Source of the DNA: MedAcidi-G1 sp002294285
GTDB lineage: Bacteria > Actinomycetota > Acidimicrobiia > Acidimicrobiales > MedAcidi-G1
Assembly: GCA_963999645.1 (NCBI GenBank)
Contig: CAXEUY010000008.1
Span: forward strand, 1 to 64,000
Reading direction: 5' to 3'
DNA length: 64,000 nt
Shown piece by piece: positions 8,859 through 18,286 of the stretch. The position numbers and the translations under genes are program-made. Position 1 is the first letter of the stretch, and every line of letters starts with the position of its first letter. Under the pieces are notes generated by a model. That model had not been told where the DNA came from and did no database searches. It saw only the letters and a program-made list of their open reading frames with translations.

Positions 8859-9908
8859 ATGAAAAACCTTCGAGTAAAAATCATTTTGCCAATAGTTTTT
8901 TTGATTATCTCAGCTGTAGCCATATCTCTGGTCATATCAGATGAGAAAGTAATTACTGTGAGCGTTACGTCTAAACCAGTTGAGATCTTAGAACCTGTAA
9001 TAAAAACCAAAGTTGATACAAAAAACTCGATTAGTTCCTATAGAGGTCTCGGTGCATGGGTTGATTCTTTTGACGCAGACCCAAATTATCTCCGCGGTTC
9101 TTCTACAGCGCTTAAACCAGACGCAATTGAAATGTCAGAAAACAAAATACGGACACTGTTTTTACAAGGTTCGAGAAGTGAAGATCGTTCTAATCAATTG
9201 ATATCCGACCCCTGGTATCTTGCGAAGTTTCTTTTAAACGCTCATGCAAACGGTTTAGACGTAGTCGCATGGTATTTGCCAAAATGGAATGAAGACGGGG
9301 AAGACCTTAAGAGGCTCCTAGCTCTAGCAGAATTTGAAGTTCTCGGTCACAGATTCGATGGACTAGCGGTAGACATTGAATGGAATAATGACGACCTTGA
9401 ACACCAAGAACGTAGTTCACGGTTGGTGGAACTGTCCAAAAGCCTTAGAGAGAATTTGAAGGACAGAGTGCTAGGTGCGATAGTGATGCCACCTGTTGTG
9501 ACTGATGTTATAAATCCGGATTTTTGGCCAAGTTTTCCATGGGAAGAGCTTGCAACTGTGTATGACGTTTGGTTGCCAATGAATTACTGGTCATTTCGAA
9601 CACAAGAACATGCTGATTCCAATTATTACAACAGCGAAAATATAAGGCTGTTGAGAAAAAATCTTAAAGATCCCAATGCGTTAGTCCACGCTATAGGTGG
9701 CGTGGGTATAGCTGACGGAAGTGCCTTGCCCGATCCAGGCGAACCTTTGGCTACTGTCGATGACCTTGACGGTTTCGTTTTTTCTATTGTTACAACAAAA
9801 GCTATTGGTGGTTCTATCTATGATTGGGTTACTACTGGACCGTTAGCCAGAGATCAACTCGCTGAGAATTTCACAGTCATTTATCCAGATCTATATAACG
9901 AAAATTAG
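8859..9908 (+). CDS. membrane-anchored TIM-barrel protein, glycoside-hydrolase-like
   Basis: Residues 6-28 form a single signal-anchor helix. The outer part reads as a (beta/alpha)8 barrel: RGLGAWVDSF, then IRTLFLQG, LDVVAWYLP, DGLAVDIEW with acidic residues at the end of a strand, LGAIVMPP and VYDVWLPMNYWSFR. This strand pattern is like that of putative glycosidases of the GH18/DUF4015 type. I cannot assign a substrate. The gene is divergent from the deacylase/CapA pair and sits alone, with 154 bases to the next gene start. Confidence is good for an exported barrel and low for any precise activity. Confidence 0.6.
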   Translation: MKNLRVKIILPIVFLIISAVAISLVISDEKVITVSVTSKPVEILEPVIKTKVDTKNSISSYRGLGAWVDSFDADPNYLRGSSTALKPDAIEMSENKIRTLFLQGSRSEDRSNQLISDPWYLAKFLLNAHANGLDVVAWYLPKWNEDGEDLKRLLALAEFEVLGHRFDGLAVDIEWNNDDLEHQERSSRLVELSKSLRENLKDRVLGAIVMPPVVTDVINPDFWPSFPWEELATVYDVWLPMNYWSFRTQEHADSNYYNSENIRLLRKNLKDPNALVHAIGGVGIADGSALPDPGEPLATVDDLDGFVFSIVTTKAIGGSIYDWVTTGPLARDQLAENFTVIYPDLYNEN

Positions 9909-10062
9909 ATTTTTAGCCTTTAAATCGTTACTTTTTGTAGGAAATTTCTATTAATTCAAAAACCTAGTGTCCTATCGCTTTTGCTCCTCTACGATGGAAT
10001 GCCCTAATGACTTAATTTAAATTCTCGTTTTTGCGGACAGGGGATTGACTAGAGGGGGGCTA

Positions 10063-11580
10063 GTGGCTAGTCGAGGAAAAGCAACTGCGACATCTGCCTT
10101 TGGTTCAGGCCGACGTGAAAGCCATGACTCAACGGCCTTTTACAGTAGATTCACCTCACCTTTTATTTCAAGAGATGAAACCGTAAATTCAGTAAGAGAT
10201 CTGGGTGATGGTTGCATTCATGGAGATTCCCGCGACATGCACCACATTCCTGACTCATCTGTTGCACTCGTTGTTACTTCACCGCCATATTTTGTTGGCA
10301 AGGAATATGAAATTGCTATAACAGCTGAACATTCAACTGGAATCCCAGAGTCTTATCTTGAATACTTGGAAATGTTGCATGATGTTTTTGCCGAGTGCGT
10401 AAGAGTGCTCGAACCTGGCGGCCGCATCGCTGTAAATGTAGCTAATCTCGGGCGGCGTCCTTACCGGAGCCTTTCAAGTGACATTATTAGAATTTTGCAA
10501 GATGAGCTTGGATTACTGCTAAGAGGAGAAGTTGTTTGGCAAAAAGCTGAAGGTGCAACTGGTTCGGTAGCATGGGGGTCTTTTCGCAGCGCATCCAATC
10601 CAGTTCTACGAGACGTGACAGAAAGAGTAGTGATAGCCAGTAAGGGCAGATTTGACCGCGCCCGAAACGTTAAGCAACGTTCAAAAGAGGATCTACCTCA
10701 CGAAAACACTGTCACAACAGACGAATTCATGGAAGCTACGTTGGACTTATGGCGTATAGATGCTGAGCAAGCAACCAGAGTGGGACACCCTGCTCCATTT
10801 CCAGTTGAGCTACCGCGCAGATTGATTGATCTCTACTCTTTCAAAGATGACCTTATTTTGGATCCATTTTTGGGCTCAGGATCAACACTAGTAGCAGCCA
10901 TGCGAGCTGGAAGAAGGGGAGTCGGCTACGACACAGAAGGTGGATACATAGATCTAGCACGCGAAAGAATTGAATTAGAGAGAATACGTTTAGAGGAAAA
11001 CCAAAACTATTGGCGACGTAGAGACCTTGCAGGCTCTTCCATTGAACAGAACAACTTGTTTGATGAGACAGCAGCTAGAGACGCAACTCTTTCGAAAGCT
11101 ACAGCAAGCGGAAAAAAAGCTTCTGATATTGCTAATGGGCATCTAGTAGACGCAGGTTTTGAAATAGTAAAAACAAAGGTCAATAGGCGAGATTTGGGAG
11201 TCAATTTCCCCTTCTTGGTCACAGACAAGAAGGAAGGAAGACAGTGGTATGTGGAAGTTGCAGGATCATTTACCAGCAGCAGAGCAGGAATGAGAAGACC
11301 TGACATTCTTTGGAAAACTATAGGGCGTGCACATGTATTAGCGAGTTCGGATAATGAGAATGGAAAAAACCAGTTAATAGTACTCACACCTCAAATTCCG
11401 AAACCTAAAAGTGAAGGAGACCGTGCATTGAGAGCGGTTTGTGGTTCAGGACTGTTTGATGTCATAGAAATGTTCAACACTGACGCCCAGAGACGGCTTG
11501 AATACTATGCTCGAACTTCACCCGATCGGCCACTTGCAGGTTTTTGGACAGAAGAAGAAATAGAGAAGAACTTCACTTAG
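10063..11580 (+). CDS. site-specific DNA methyltransferase (beta class) with extra C-terminal domain
   Basis: The protein transfers a methyl group from S-adenosylmethionine to DNA. Catalytic motif IV, TSPPY, is at about residues 72-76, and the AdoMet motif I, FLGSGS, is at about 268-273; this order marks the beta class. SPPY favours N4-cytosine, but N6-adenine enzymes cannot be excluded. Residues from about 350 on form an additional domain with PFLVTDKKEGRQWYVEVAG, which looks like a PD-(D/E)XK nuclease core in which the usual lysine is replaced (EVA). No separate restriction gene is adjacent. The GTG at 10063 has a G-rich ribosome site; a TTG at 10045 is the alternative start. Confidence 0.82.
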   Translation: MASRGKATATSAFGSGRRESHDSTAFYSRFTSPFISRDETVNSVRDLGDGCIHGDSRDMHHIPDSSVALVVTSPPYFVGKEYEIAITAEHSTGIPESYLEYLEMLHDVFAECVRVLEPGGRIAVNVANLGRRPYRSLSSDIIRILQDELGLLLRGEVVWQKAEGATGSVAWGSFRSASNPVLRDVTERVVIASKGRFDRARNVKQRSKEDLPHENTVTTDEFMEATLDLWRIDAEQATRVGHPAPFPVELPRRLIDLYSFKDDLILDPFLGSGSTLVAAMRAGRRGVGYDTEGGYIDLARERIELERIRLEENQNYWRRRDLAGSSIEQNNLFDETAARDATLSKATASGKKASDIANGHLVDAGFEIVKTKVNRRDLGVNFPFLVTDKKEGRQWYVEVAGSFTSSRAGMRRPDILWKTIGRAHVLASSDNENGKNQLIVLTPQIPKPKSEGDRALRAVCGSGLFDVIEMFNTDAQRRLEYYARTSPDRPLAGFWTEEEIEKNFT

Positions 11581-11582
11581 AG

Positions 11583-12377
11583 TCATTGGTTGTTGAAATC
11601 AACCTCGAAAATCTTAGGCCAAAGTTTTCCTGAGATTAGAAAATTATTACTATCAGGCATTCGAGCTACACCGTTTAAAACTGCTCCAGAATTCAAACTG
11701 TCTCTGTTTATGGGAAGTTTGGATAAATCCAGAACATCTGTTACGAAACCTGTCGATAAGTCAATTCCAACTATTTGATCCGTTTGCCAAACGTTCGCCC
11801 AGACTTTTCCACCGTCACATTCAAGTTCATTCAAGTTATGGATCTTTTCACCTTTCAAAGTGACATGAATCGAATCAATTATCTCAAAAGTTTCGGGATC
11901 CCTGAAAAATAGCGAGTCAGACCCATCGGACATCACCAGACGTTTATCACCTGAAAGGCACACACCCCAACCCTGACCTTCGTACTCCCAGATGTCGACA
12001 AGTTCTAAAGGGTCAAGTTCCCACACAAGTGCCTTCCCAGATTTCCACGTCAATTGAAGAATTCGATTCTTGTCTAGAAAAGTAATACCTTCACCAAACA
12101 AATTTGGATCTAGCATTTCTGATTCTAGAATTACCCCGGACTTGAGAGATATTTCTCTTATAGATGACTCTCCGAAGAGTCCAGTACTTTCGAATAGACG
12201 TTCGTTGGAAAACTCGAGCCCCTGCGTGAAGGCGCTAGCGTCGTGTGGATATTCCGCAATTACACGAGGCTGTGAGTACTTCACATCAGTCGATAATTCT
12301 TTTTCGCTACTGCACCCAGACATTAGGGATAAAAGGAAAAGGAAGATCAAAAAAAATAAACGATAAGTGAAATTCAA
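11583..12377 (-). CDS. glutaminyl-peptide cyclotransferase, lipoprotein
   Basis: The N-terminus has a signal sequence ending in the lipobox LMSGC (Cys22), so the protein is probably anchored to the outer face of the membrane. The rest matches the beta-propeller glutamine cyclotransferase family: AFTQGLEFSNERLFESTGLFG, FGEGITFL, WEYEGQGWGVC, LNELECDGGKVWANVWQTDQI. These enzymes turn N-terminal glutamine into pyroglutamate, often protecting exported peptides from aminopeptidases. The length (264) is normal. It converges with the methyltransferase gene, with 2 bases between the stops. Confidence 0.88.
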   Translation of the reverse strand: MNFTYRLFFLIFLFLLSLMSGCSSEKELSTDVKYSQPRVIAEYPHDASAFTQGLEFSNERLFESTGLFGESSIREISLKSGVILESEMLDPNLFGEGITFLDKNRILQLTWKSGKALVWELDPLELVDIWEYEGQGWGVCLSGDKRLVMSDGSDSLFFRDPETFEIIDSIHVTLKGEKIHNLNELECDGGKVWANVWQTDQIVGIDLSTGFVTDVLDLSKLPINRDSLNSGAVLNGVARMPDSNNFLISGKLWPKIFEVDFNNQ

Positions 12378-12461
12378 ATTTTTTCTTTCTGTCTCTGATA
12401 CTTTCTATCCTTATGAGGGTGTAAACCCTAATTGGCCGTCAAAATCCCATGAGGTGTGAAA

Positions 12462-13352
12462 GTGTTAAGTCGCAAAAATGTAGAAAATGCACCCAAAGAG
12501 GGAAAAATTGTTTCTGATGGACTTGAAATCGGATACTTGGACTGGGAGTTAAACGGCGAGGATCGTAAAAACCTATTGGTAATACACCCAAATGGTTTCT
12601 GTGCGGGAATGTTTGACCCCATGGTTCATTTGATTAGTGATCATTATCGAGTAATTGCTGTTGATCTAAGAGGGCATGGTGCAAGTGAAGAAGTTATTGA
12701 TGAAAATCTTTTAGGAAATGACCTGATGGCATCAGACGTACTTAAGGTTATGGAAACTCTGGAAGTTGAAACTTTTTCGATTCTAGGTGTTTCTTTAGGT
12801 GGTGCAATCGCAATTGAGATTGCAGCCACTGAGCCTGAAAAGGTGCAAGGTTTGATGCTGTGTGAGGCTATTGCAATGAATTTTGAAACAAGGAAAGAGC
12901 GAGCACAGTTCTTAGAGGAGAAAGAACACCCTTTAGCGGTTGGCGCTCGTAGGCGGAGATCTATTTGGTCAAGCCGCGAGGAAGTTGAAGAATCTTACGG
13001 TTCTAGAAAACCCTTAGATGTTTTGGACCCTTCAGTCTTAAAGGCTTATGTGAAATGGGGATTTACAGACAGGGTAGATGGACAAGTTGAGTTGGCATGC
13101 AATCCTGAAACAGAAGCGACAATTTTTGGATCGCGGGAAAGATATGGCCCTGCGAGCACGTTTGAACGTTTAAGTGAAGTTAAGGCAGAAACACATATTT
13201 TGGCAGGAACACGAACAGACTTAGACAAAGTCTGGTTCGAGCAGCAGGCTAAAGAAGTAAACAAACAGGTTAATTGGATCGAAGGGGGACATTTTTTTCT
13301 CTTTGAGGATCTCGATCGTGCTACATCATTGATTCGCAGTTGCATTGGATGA
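12462..13352 (+). CDS. alpha/beta-fold hydrolase
   Basis: An alpha/beta hydrolase of about 296 residues. The oxyanion region is VIHPNGFCAGMFDPM, strand 4 is VIAVDLRGHGAS, the nucleophile elbow is GVSLGG, and the catalytic His lies in GGHFFLFED. The substrate is unknown; members act on esters, C-C bonds or epoxides. The GTG at 12462 has GAGG 7 bases upstream; a GTG two codons earlier overlaps that ribosome site. It may be co-transcribed with the metallo-hydrolase gene 45 bases downstream. Confidence 0.8.
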   Translation: MLSRKNVENAPKEGKIVSDGLEIGYLDWELNGEDRKNLLVIHPNGFCAGMFDPMVHLISDHYRVIAVDLRGHGASEEVIDENLLGNDLMASDVLKVMETLEVETFSILGVSLGGAIAIEIAATEPEKVQGLMLCEAIAMNFETRKERAQFLEEKEHPLAVGARRRRSIWSSREEVEESYGSRKPLDVLDPSVLKAYVKWGFTDRVDGQVELACNPETEATIFGSRERYGPASTFERLSEVKAETHILAGTRTDLDKVWFEQQAKEVNKQVNWIEGGHFFLFEDLDRATSLIRSCIG

Positions 13353-13396
13353 GAAAGAACAATTTGTTTAACCTTAAGTAGCAGATGGGAGGAAAA

Positions 13397-14758
13397 GTGT
13401 CTGAAAAAATTAACCCAGTAGAACTGTCAAGTCGAATAATTGATACTGGTAATCCCGAGCCTCCTCATAACCGCGTTTTAGACGAACTCTTTGAAGTCGA
13501 AGATGAAGTGGCAGTTGTTGAGTCATTTTCGCATTGTTGGGCTGTAAAGACTCAAGAAGGTTTGGTCTGTGTAGATGCAAGTGGTTCTGGGTCAGGAGAA
13601 AATGTTGTAAAAGCTCTAAGAGGCTGGTCGAAAGAACCTATTAACTCTCTTGTTTACACACACGGACATCTTGACCATGTTGGTGGTAGCGGAGCGTTTA
13701 TGGATGATGCTGATACTCGTTCTCAGAAAAAACCTGTGGTGATTGCACACGAAGCCGTTTTGGATCGTTTCAACCGTTATCGGCTTACCGGAGACTGGAA
13801 TACCTTTATCAACAAGAGGCAATTTGGAGGAATAACACCAAGAGCTGAAGTAGGTACAACTCAAATTGGGATTGGTGGGTTAGGTCCCAAATTCCTTCCC
13901 GACAGTGTTGCAGATCCTGAGATTACTTATGAAGACAGTTATTTGCTAGAAGTGGGTGGTAAGAAACTCGAATTGAATCACGGGCGCGGTGAAACGGATG
14001 ACCATACTTGGGTATGGGATGAAGAAAATAAGACAGTTTTTGCTGGAGATTTTATAATTTGGACTTTCCCGAATGCAGGCAATCCACAAAAGGTTCAGCG
14101 TTATGCCCTTGAATGGGCTTCCGTGTTGAGAGAAATGATTTCCAGAGGAGCTGAGAGGGTTTATCCGGCTCACGGATTGCCAATAGTTGGACGCAAACGA
14201 GTTGAAGTGGTTCTTGGTGATATGGCTGAAGCTCTGGAGTATTTGACGGACGCCACGCTTGAGTTGATGAATCAAGGCGCCAGACTAGATGCGATAATTC
14301 ATGAAGTTCGTGTGCCTGACCATTTGTCGGAGAAGCCTTGGTTGGCGCCCCTTTATGATGAACCTGAATTTGTTGTGAGAAACATCTATCGTCTTTATGG
14401 AGGATGGTGGGATGGGGATCCATCAAGGTTGAAGCCTGCCCCTGATTCACTTCTCGCTAAGGAACTGGTATCGCTTATGGGTTCTATTGAAGCACTGGTC
14501 ACACGTGCTGAAGAGCTTGCTGAAAACGGTGAATTTCGTCTTGCTTGTCATCTGGTGGAACTTGCCGTTCAGTCAGAACCAGAACACGAGGGGGCGCAAA
14601 GAGCCAGAGCTCATGTCTACTGGCAGAGGCGCTCCGCGGAACGTTCATTAATGTCTAAAGGTATTTTTGCAGCCGCAGCAAGAGAGTCAGAGGCAACATA
14701 TGGAGACGTAACACCAAGAATGAAGATGCGCGAAGCGGTTCGCAAAAGCATGGAATAG
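13397..14758 (+). CDS. metallo-beta-lactamase-fold hydrolase with alkyl-sulfatase dimerisation domain
   Basis: The N-terminal metallo-beta-lactamase fold has the zinc motif THGHLDH (about 88-94) and later HGRGETDDH, GDFIIW and YPAHG. From about residue 330 the sequence matches the alkyl-sulfatase dimerisation domain (YRLYGGWWDGDPSRLKPAP, AEELAENGEFRLACHL, RAHVYWQRRSAERSLMSKG). The C-terminal SCP2-like domain of BDS1/SdsA-type alkyl sulfatases is missing, so hydrolysis of alkyl sulfate esters is likely but not proven. There is no secretion signal. The GTG at 13397 follows GGGAGG; an ATG at 13385 is the alternative. Confidence 0.82.
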   Translation: MSEKINPVELSSRIIDTGNPEPPHNRVLDELFEVEDEVAVVESFSHCWAVKTQEGLVCVDASGSGSGENVVKALRGWSKEPINSLVYTHGHLDHVGGSGAFMDDADTRSQKKPVVIAHEAVLDRFNRYRLTGDWNTFINKRQFGGITPRAEVGTTQIGIGGLGPKFLPDSVADPEITYEDSYLLEVGGKKLELNHGRGETDDHTWVWDEENKTVFAGDFIIWTFPNAGNPQKVQRYALEWASVLREMISRGAERVYPAHGLPIVGRKRVEVVLGDMAEALEYLTDATLELMNQGARLDAIIHEVRVPDHLSEKPWLAPLYDEPEFVVRNIYRLYGGWWDGDPSRLKPAPDSLLAKELVSLMGSIEALVTRAEELAENGEFRLACHLVELAVQSEPEHEGAQRARAHVYWQRRSAERSLMSKGIFAAAARESEATYGDVTPRMKMREAVRKSME

Positions 14759-15775
14759 TTATGGATTTACCCCCAAGCCGGAGGATTTATTTAAAACTAG
14801 ATGTCCTTTTTGGATGTTGAGAGGTTTTGCTAGATCATCAGATAAAAGAGGTGAAGTTCCTAAGCCGGGGGCCGGATTGAACAGTTCGCAAGCGGAAGTT
14901 AAATGTGCTGCTGCTGCTACACCAAAAGCACCATCTAGCAGGGAAGTTACGACTATCTCTAAATCAGAGTTTTTTATTTGCTCGATTAAATGCAAAGCTA
15001 ATGAAATGCCCCCAATTGCTGAGGGTTTGATAACCACGACGTCAGCTATTTGCTCACTCATGATGAGGCCGAAGTCTTCTATTTCCAGCAAAGATTCATC
15101 GATCGCGATTTTTTGATTGACGTGTTGTCTAACAAAGGCCAAGTTTTCGATTCCTTTAGTCGGCTCTTCAATAAATTCGGGATTTACATCATCCAACTTG
15201 CTGAGGATTTCAATTGCCTTATTGGGTTCCCAACCTCCGTTTGCGTCAATTCTTATTGCAATTTCTTGCCCCACGGTTTCCCGAATTGCTTTGAGTTTCT
15301 CTAAATCTAGGTCTGGATTCTTGTTTCCTACTTTGATTTTTAATGTTTGGAAACCAAGTCCAGCTGCTCTTTGTGCGTTAGAAGAAATTTCTTTTGGAGT
15401 GTCGCCGATTAGCAAATGCGAAACAGGGAAGCTTGTGGGACTTTCTGGGTTTAAGAACTTGTGGAGTGGAAGACCCAATTCTTTGGCTTTCAAGTCTGCT
15501 ATCGCACAATCAACCGCTGACTTTGCAACTGGTGCATCAGAAAGCAAGTCGTCGCTGTGAGTTTTACTCCACTCAAAAAGGATTTTCTCGACATCCTCGA
15601 TCGTTTCCTTTGTGAAACCTTCAAGTGGAGAAGACTCCCCATAGCCGCAGATCCCTTCTTTGTTTTTGACTCTGAGAAGGATTACCTCACGGTCAGTTAT
15701 TTTCCCATTTGATGTATAGATCGCTTTCTTATAGCGAAGGAAACGCCTTTCGATTTTCACCTCGGTGAAATTCAT
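14759..15775 (-). CDS. menC: o-succinylbenzoate synthase
   Basis: MenC dehydrates SHCHC to o-succinylbenzoate in menaquinone synthesis. It belongs to the enolase superfamily and shows its landmarks: LKIKVG with catalytic lysines, RIDANGGW, FIEEP and IDESL metal ligands, and VIKPS on the opposite face. The ATG at 15775 falls one base after the menH stop, with AAGAGG upstream; a TTG 6 codons earlier overlaps menH. It is the last gene of the MerR-menF-menD-menH-menC operon. It converges with the alkyl-sulfatase-like gene with no gap between the stops. Confidence 0.9.
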   Translation of the reverse strand: MNFTEVKIERRFLRYKKAIYTSNGKITDREVILLRVKNKEGICGYGESSPLEGFTKETIEDVEKILFEWSKTHSDDLLSDAPVAKSAVDCAIADLKAKELGLPLHKFLNPESPTSFPVSHLLIGDTPKEISSNAQRAAGLGFQTLKIKVGNKNPDLDLEKLKAIRETVGQEIAIRIDANGGWEPNKAIEILSKLDDVNPEFIEEPTKGIENLAFVRQHVNQKIAIDESLLEIEDFGLIMSEQIADVVVIKPSAIGGISLALHLIEQIKNSDLEIVVTSLLDGAFGVAAAAHLTSACELFNPAPGLGTSPLLSDDLAKPLNIQKGHLVLNKSSGLGVNP

Positions 15776-15776
15776 T

Positions 15777-16580
15777 TTATGAAACCTCTTCAAGAAACAC
15801 TTTTATTGCCTCCAAAGTGAAATCAGGATTTTCTAAATGACAAGCATGTCCAGATTCAGGAACTATCACAATTTCTGATCTGGGGATTCCACTATTTAAA
15901 CGGACAGCAAGTGATCTAAATTTAGTATCTTCTTCACCTGCCATTATCAAGGTTGGTGAGCTTATCAAATTTAGTTGTCTCCATAGAGGTGGCTGACTTC
16001 CTGCGCCAACCCATTTGAGACTATTCGCCAAGCCTTGGATGTCATTTTTCAGTCTTTGTTTCCGAAAGGCATCAAGACTTTCGGACGGAAGTCTCTTTTG
16101 AGACTCGAAAATGGGCTGCTCCATCCAGTACGTGACAAACCATTCGATTCCCTTTTCCATAATTTCATCCGCAAGGCGGTCATCTGATCTTCGCCTAGCA
16201 GCTCTCTCACTCTCATCAGATATACCAGCGGTAGCACCTATCAGTATCGTGCTTTTAATTCTGTCTGGATACATGACAGCAAGACCTATGGATAAACGGG
16301 CTCCCATCGAATAGCCAACAAGATTAAATTCTTCCAAGCCATAAAAATCCGTAACTTCTACCAGCGCAGAAAGAGTCTCTTCAAAACTAAACAAGGATGG
16401 CTCCAGATTGCTACCGGTTTCTCCATGCCCAGGTAAATCTACGCATACAACCGAATAGTCTTCACTAAGCGGTTCAGCAATTGATGACATTGTTGACCGA
16501 TCTCCTGTGAAACCGTGAATTACCAACAAAGGAGGTCCTTCTCCGTTAATTTCGCTGCAAAGAATGGTTGTTTTGTTCAT
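15777..16580 (-). CDS. menH: 2-succinyl-6-hydroxy-2,4-cyclohexadiene-1-carboxylate synthase
   Basis: An alpha/beta hydrolase of 267 residues with the oxyanion segment VIHGFTGDRSTM, VCVDLPGHGETG, the nucleophile elbow GYSMGAR and a C-terminal His in PESGHACHLENP. Alone it could be any small hydrolase. Its place between menD and menC, overlapping menD by 4 bases, makes MenH (loss of pyruvate from SEPHCHC) by far the best call. Confidence 0.88.
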   Translation of the reverse strand: MNKTTILCSEINGEGPPLLVIHGFTGDRSTMSSIAEPLSEDYSVVCVDLPGHGETGSNLEPSLFSFEETLSALVEVTDFYGLEEFNLVGYSMGARLSIGLAVMYPDRIKSTILIGATAGISDESERAARRRSDDRLADEIMEKGIEWFVTYWMEQPIFESQKRLPSESLDAFRKQRLKNDIQGLANSLKWVGAGSQPPLWRQLNLISSPTLIMAGEEDTKFRSLAVRLNSGIPRSEIVIVPESGHACHLENPDFTLEAIKVFLEEVS

Positions 16581-18286
16581 CTGAGAGCCTCATTGACATT
16601 TGCGGTGGTCAATTTGTGGGTCGAAACATTTGTTTCAGCGTCGGTTGCAACATGAATCAAATTTGTTTCATTCATTTTTACCGATTCATTCACAGCTGTA
16701 GAAAAATCTTTTAAATTTTCAGGTTTGAAAACTTTCACACCTAAAGTCGAACCAATCGTTTCAATGTCAAGGCCATGGGGTGTATGAAAAAGCTTTTGAA
16801 AATCTACAGCTTCAGCATCTGCTATAGGAAGAAAGGAAAAAATACCACCACCATTGTTATCAACCACAACTATTGTCAAATTCACCCCAATTCTTTTGAG
16901 AGCTGTAAAGCCTGAAAGATCATGTAGAAAAGCAAGATCTCCAGTAAATAAAACTGTAGGAACTCCTGGCGACCCTTTAGAAATCCCAGCAGCGGTTGAA
17001 ATAACACCATCTATGCCATTGGCGCCTCGGTTGGAAAAAATTTTGAGTGTTTTCGTAGTGACTGGAAGAAAAGCATCCAGGTCACGTATAGGCATGGAAT
17101 TAGAAACAACCAGACAACTACCATCGGGCAGTTCTTCTCCTAAATACCGAGCTACTGAAGCTTCGTCAAAAATAGAACTTTCTATGAGTTCTTTAGTTAC
17201 CTTCGAAGCTATTTTCTCGGCTTTTTCCCAATCTTTGTTCCAGTTTGTTTGCTCTTTTATTGAGTGAATATTAGTAATAGCTTCAGCTAGAGAGCTTGGG
17301 GAAGCCTGAATTCTGTGTGTTACGACATTTTCTGGATCTGGGAAAAAACCAAGATTGTCAACACAGACAATGTTTTCACACCCCACATCATTTAAAAACA
17401 ATTTGTACCCTTTACTGGTAGGCATTTTTCCCATTTGGACAATCACATCAGGTTTGTGGTCTTTCACCCAAGAGCTTCGGAAAAGATGTTCACCCGTTGA
17501 AACAATCAAGCAGTTTGTTGTATGCGAACCATTACGCATACTCGAAGCAGGATCTGCGACAATAGGCCATCCTGTTGTGTTCCCGAGCTCAGCTATTTTC
17601 CCGCAAGCTGAAAAATCAGCGTTTAGAGGTCCAACGACAATCAATCCCTTTTCATATTCGATGAAACGCTCCAAATCGGAAGCATTAACTTTTTCTTCTT
17701 TATCAGAGATTTCAATTGCTGCTACTTTCGGGAAAGGAGTATTTGAAGGCTCCAGAGGCTCACGTAAAGGGCAGTTGATATGGACAGGACCTGGAGAAGG
17801 TTTCAGACTCTGCTTAAAGGCTTCCGAAGCAAGTAGTAATGCCTCATTTTGTGTTGAGTCACTTGGTACTTCACTTTGAAAAAAACTTCTTACATGTTTC
17901 CCGTAAAGTTCTATTTGGTCAATTGTTTGAGGAGCACCCCTATTTTGAAGTTCAGGCGGCCGATCTGCTGTAATTACTATGAGGGGAACGCCTGAGTAGA
18001 AGGCTTCCACCACGGCAGGAAAGTAATTAGCGGCAGCCGTTCCGGAAGTGCAAATCAAGATGACTGGTTTTGAAGTAGCTTTAGCCAGACCAAGGGCAAA
18101 ATAACTTCCTGATCTTTCATCAATATGCATGGAAGTCTCTAAACCTTCAGTTGAGTCAGCCGCAACTGCAAGGGGAGTTGATCTTGAGCCGGGTGAGATG
18201 GCAACATGGCCAACTCCGCTAGCAGCAAATTGATAAAAAAGCGATCGACACCAGTTGTAAGAAGTTTCGGAGACGGGTTCATTCAT
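16577..18286 (-). CDS. menD: SEPHCHC synthase (MenD), thiamine-diphosphate enzyme
   Basis: MenD joins 2-oxoglutarate to isochorismate with loss of CO2, the first committed menaquinone step. The N-terminal domain has GVGHVAISPGSRSTPLA and HIDERSGSYFALGLAKA with the family's active-site Glu/Arg. The thiamine-diphosphate motif runs from GDLAFLHDLSG to VVVDNNGGGIFSFLP. The length (569) is standard. The start overlaps the menF stop by 8 bases, and its own stop overlaps menH. Confidence 0.95.
   Translation of the reverse strand: MNEPVSETSYNWCRSLFYQFAASGVGHVAISPGSRSTPLAVAADSTEGLETSMHIDERSGSYFALGLAKATSKPVILICTSGTAAANYFPAVVEAFYSGVPLIVITADRPPELQNRGAPQTIDQIELYGKHVRSFFQSEVPSDSTQNEALLLASEAFKQSLKPSPGPVHINCPLREPLEPSNTPFPKVAAIEISDKEEKVNASDLERFIEYEKGLIVVGPLNADFSACGKIAELGNTTGWPIVADPASSMRNGSHTTNCLIVSTGEHLFRSSWVKDHKPDVIVQMGKMPTSKGYKLFLNDVGCENIVCVDNLGFFPDPENVVTHRIQASPSSLAEAITNIHSIKEQTNWNKDWEKAEKIASKVTKELIESSIFDEASVARYLGEELPDGSCLVVSNSMPIRDLDAFLPVTTKTLKIFSNRGANGIDGVISTAAGISKGSPGVPTVLFTGDLAFLHDLSGFTALKRIGVNLTIVVVDNNGGGIFSFLPIADAEAVDFQKLFHTPHGLDIETIGSTLGVKVFKPENLKDFSTAVNESVKMNETNLIHVATDAETNVSTHKLTTANVNEALR

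Noticed and set aside
12416..12429. AGGGT-N4-ACCCT palindrome upstream of the alpha/beta hydrolase
   Set aside because: It has the same layout as the MerR-type operators but only 5-bp arms and a different sequence. A chance match cannot be excluded, so it is not called a site.
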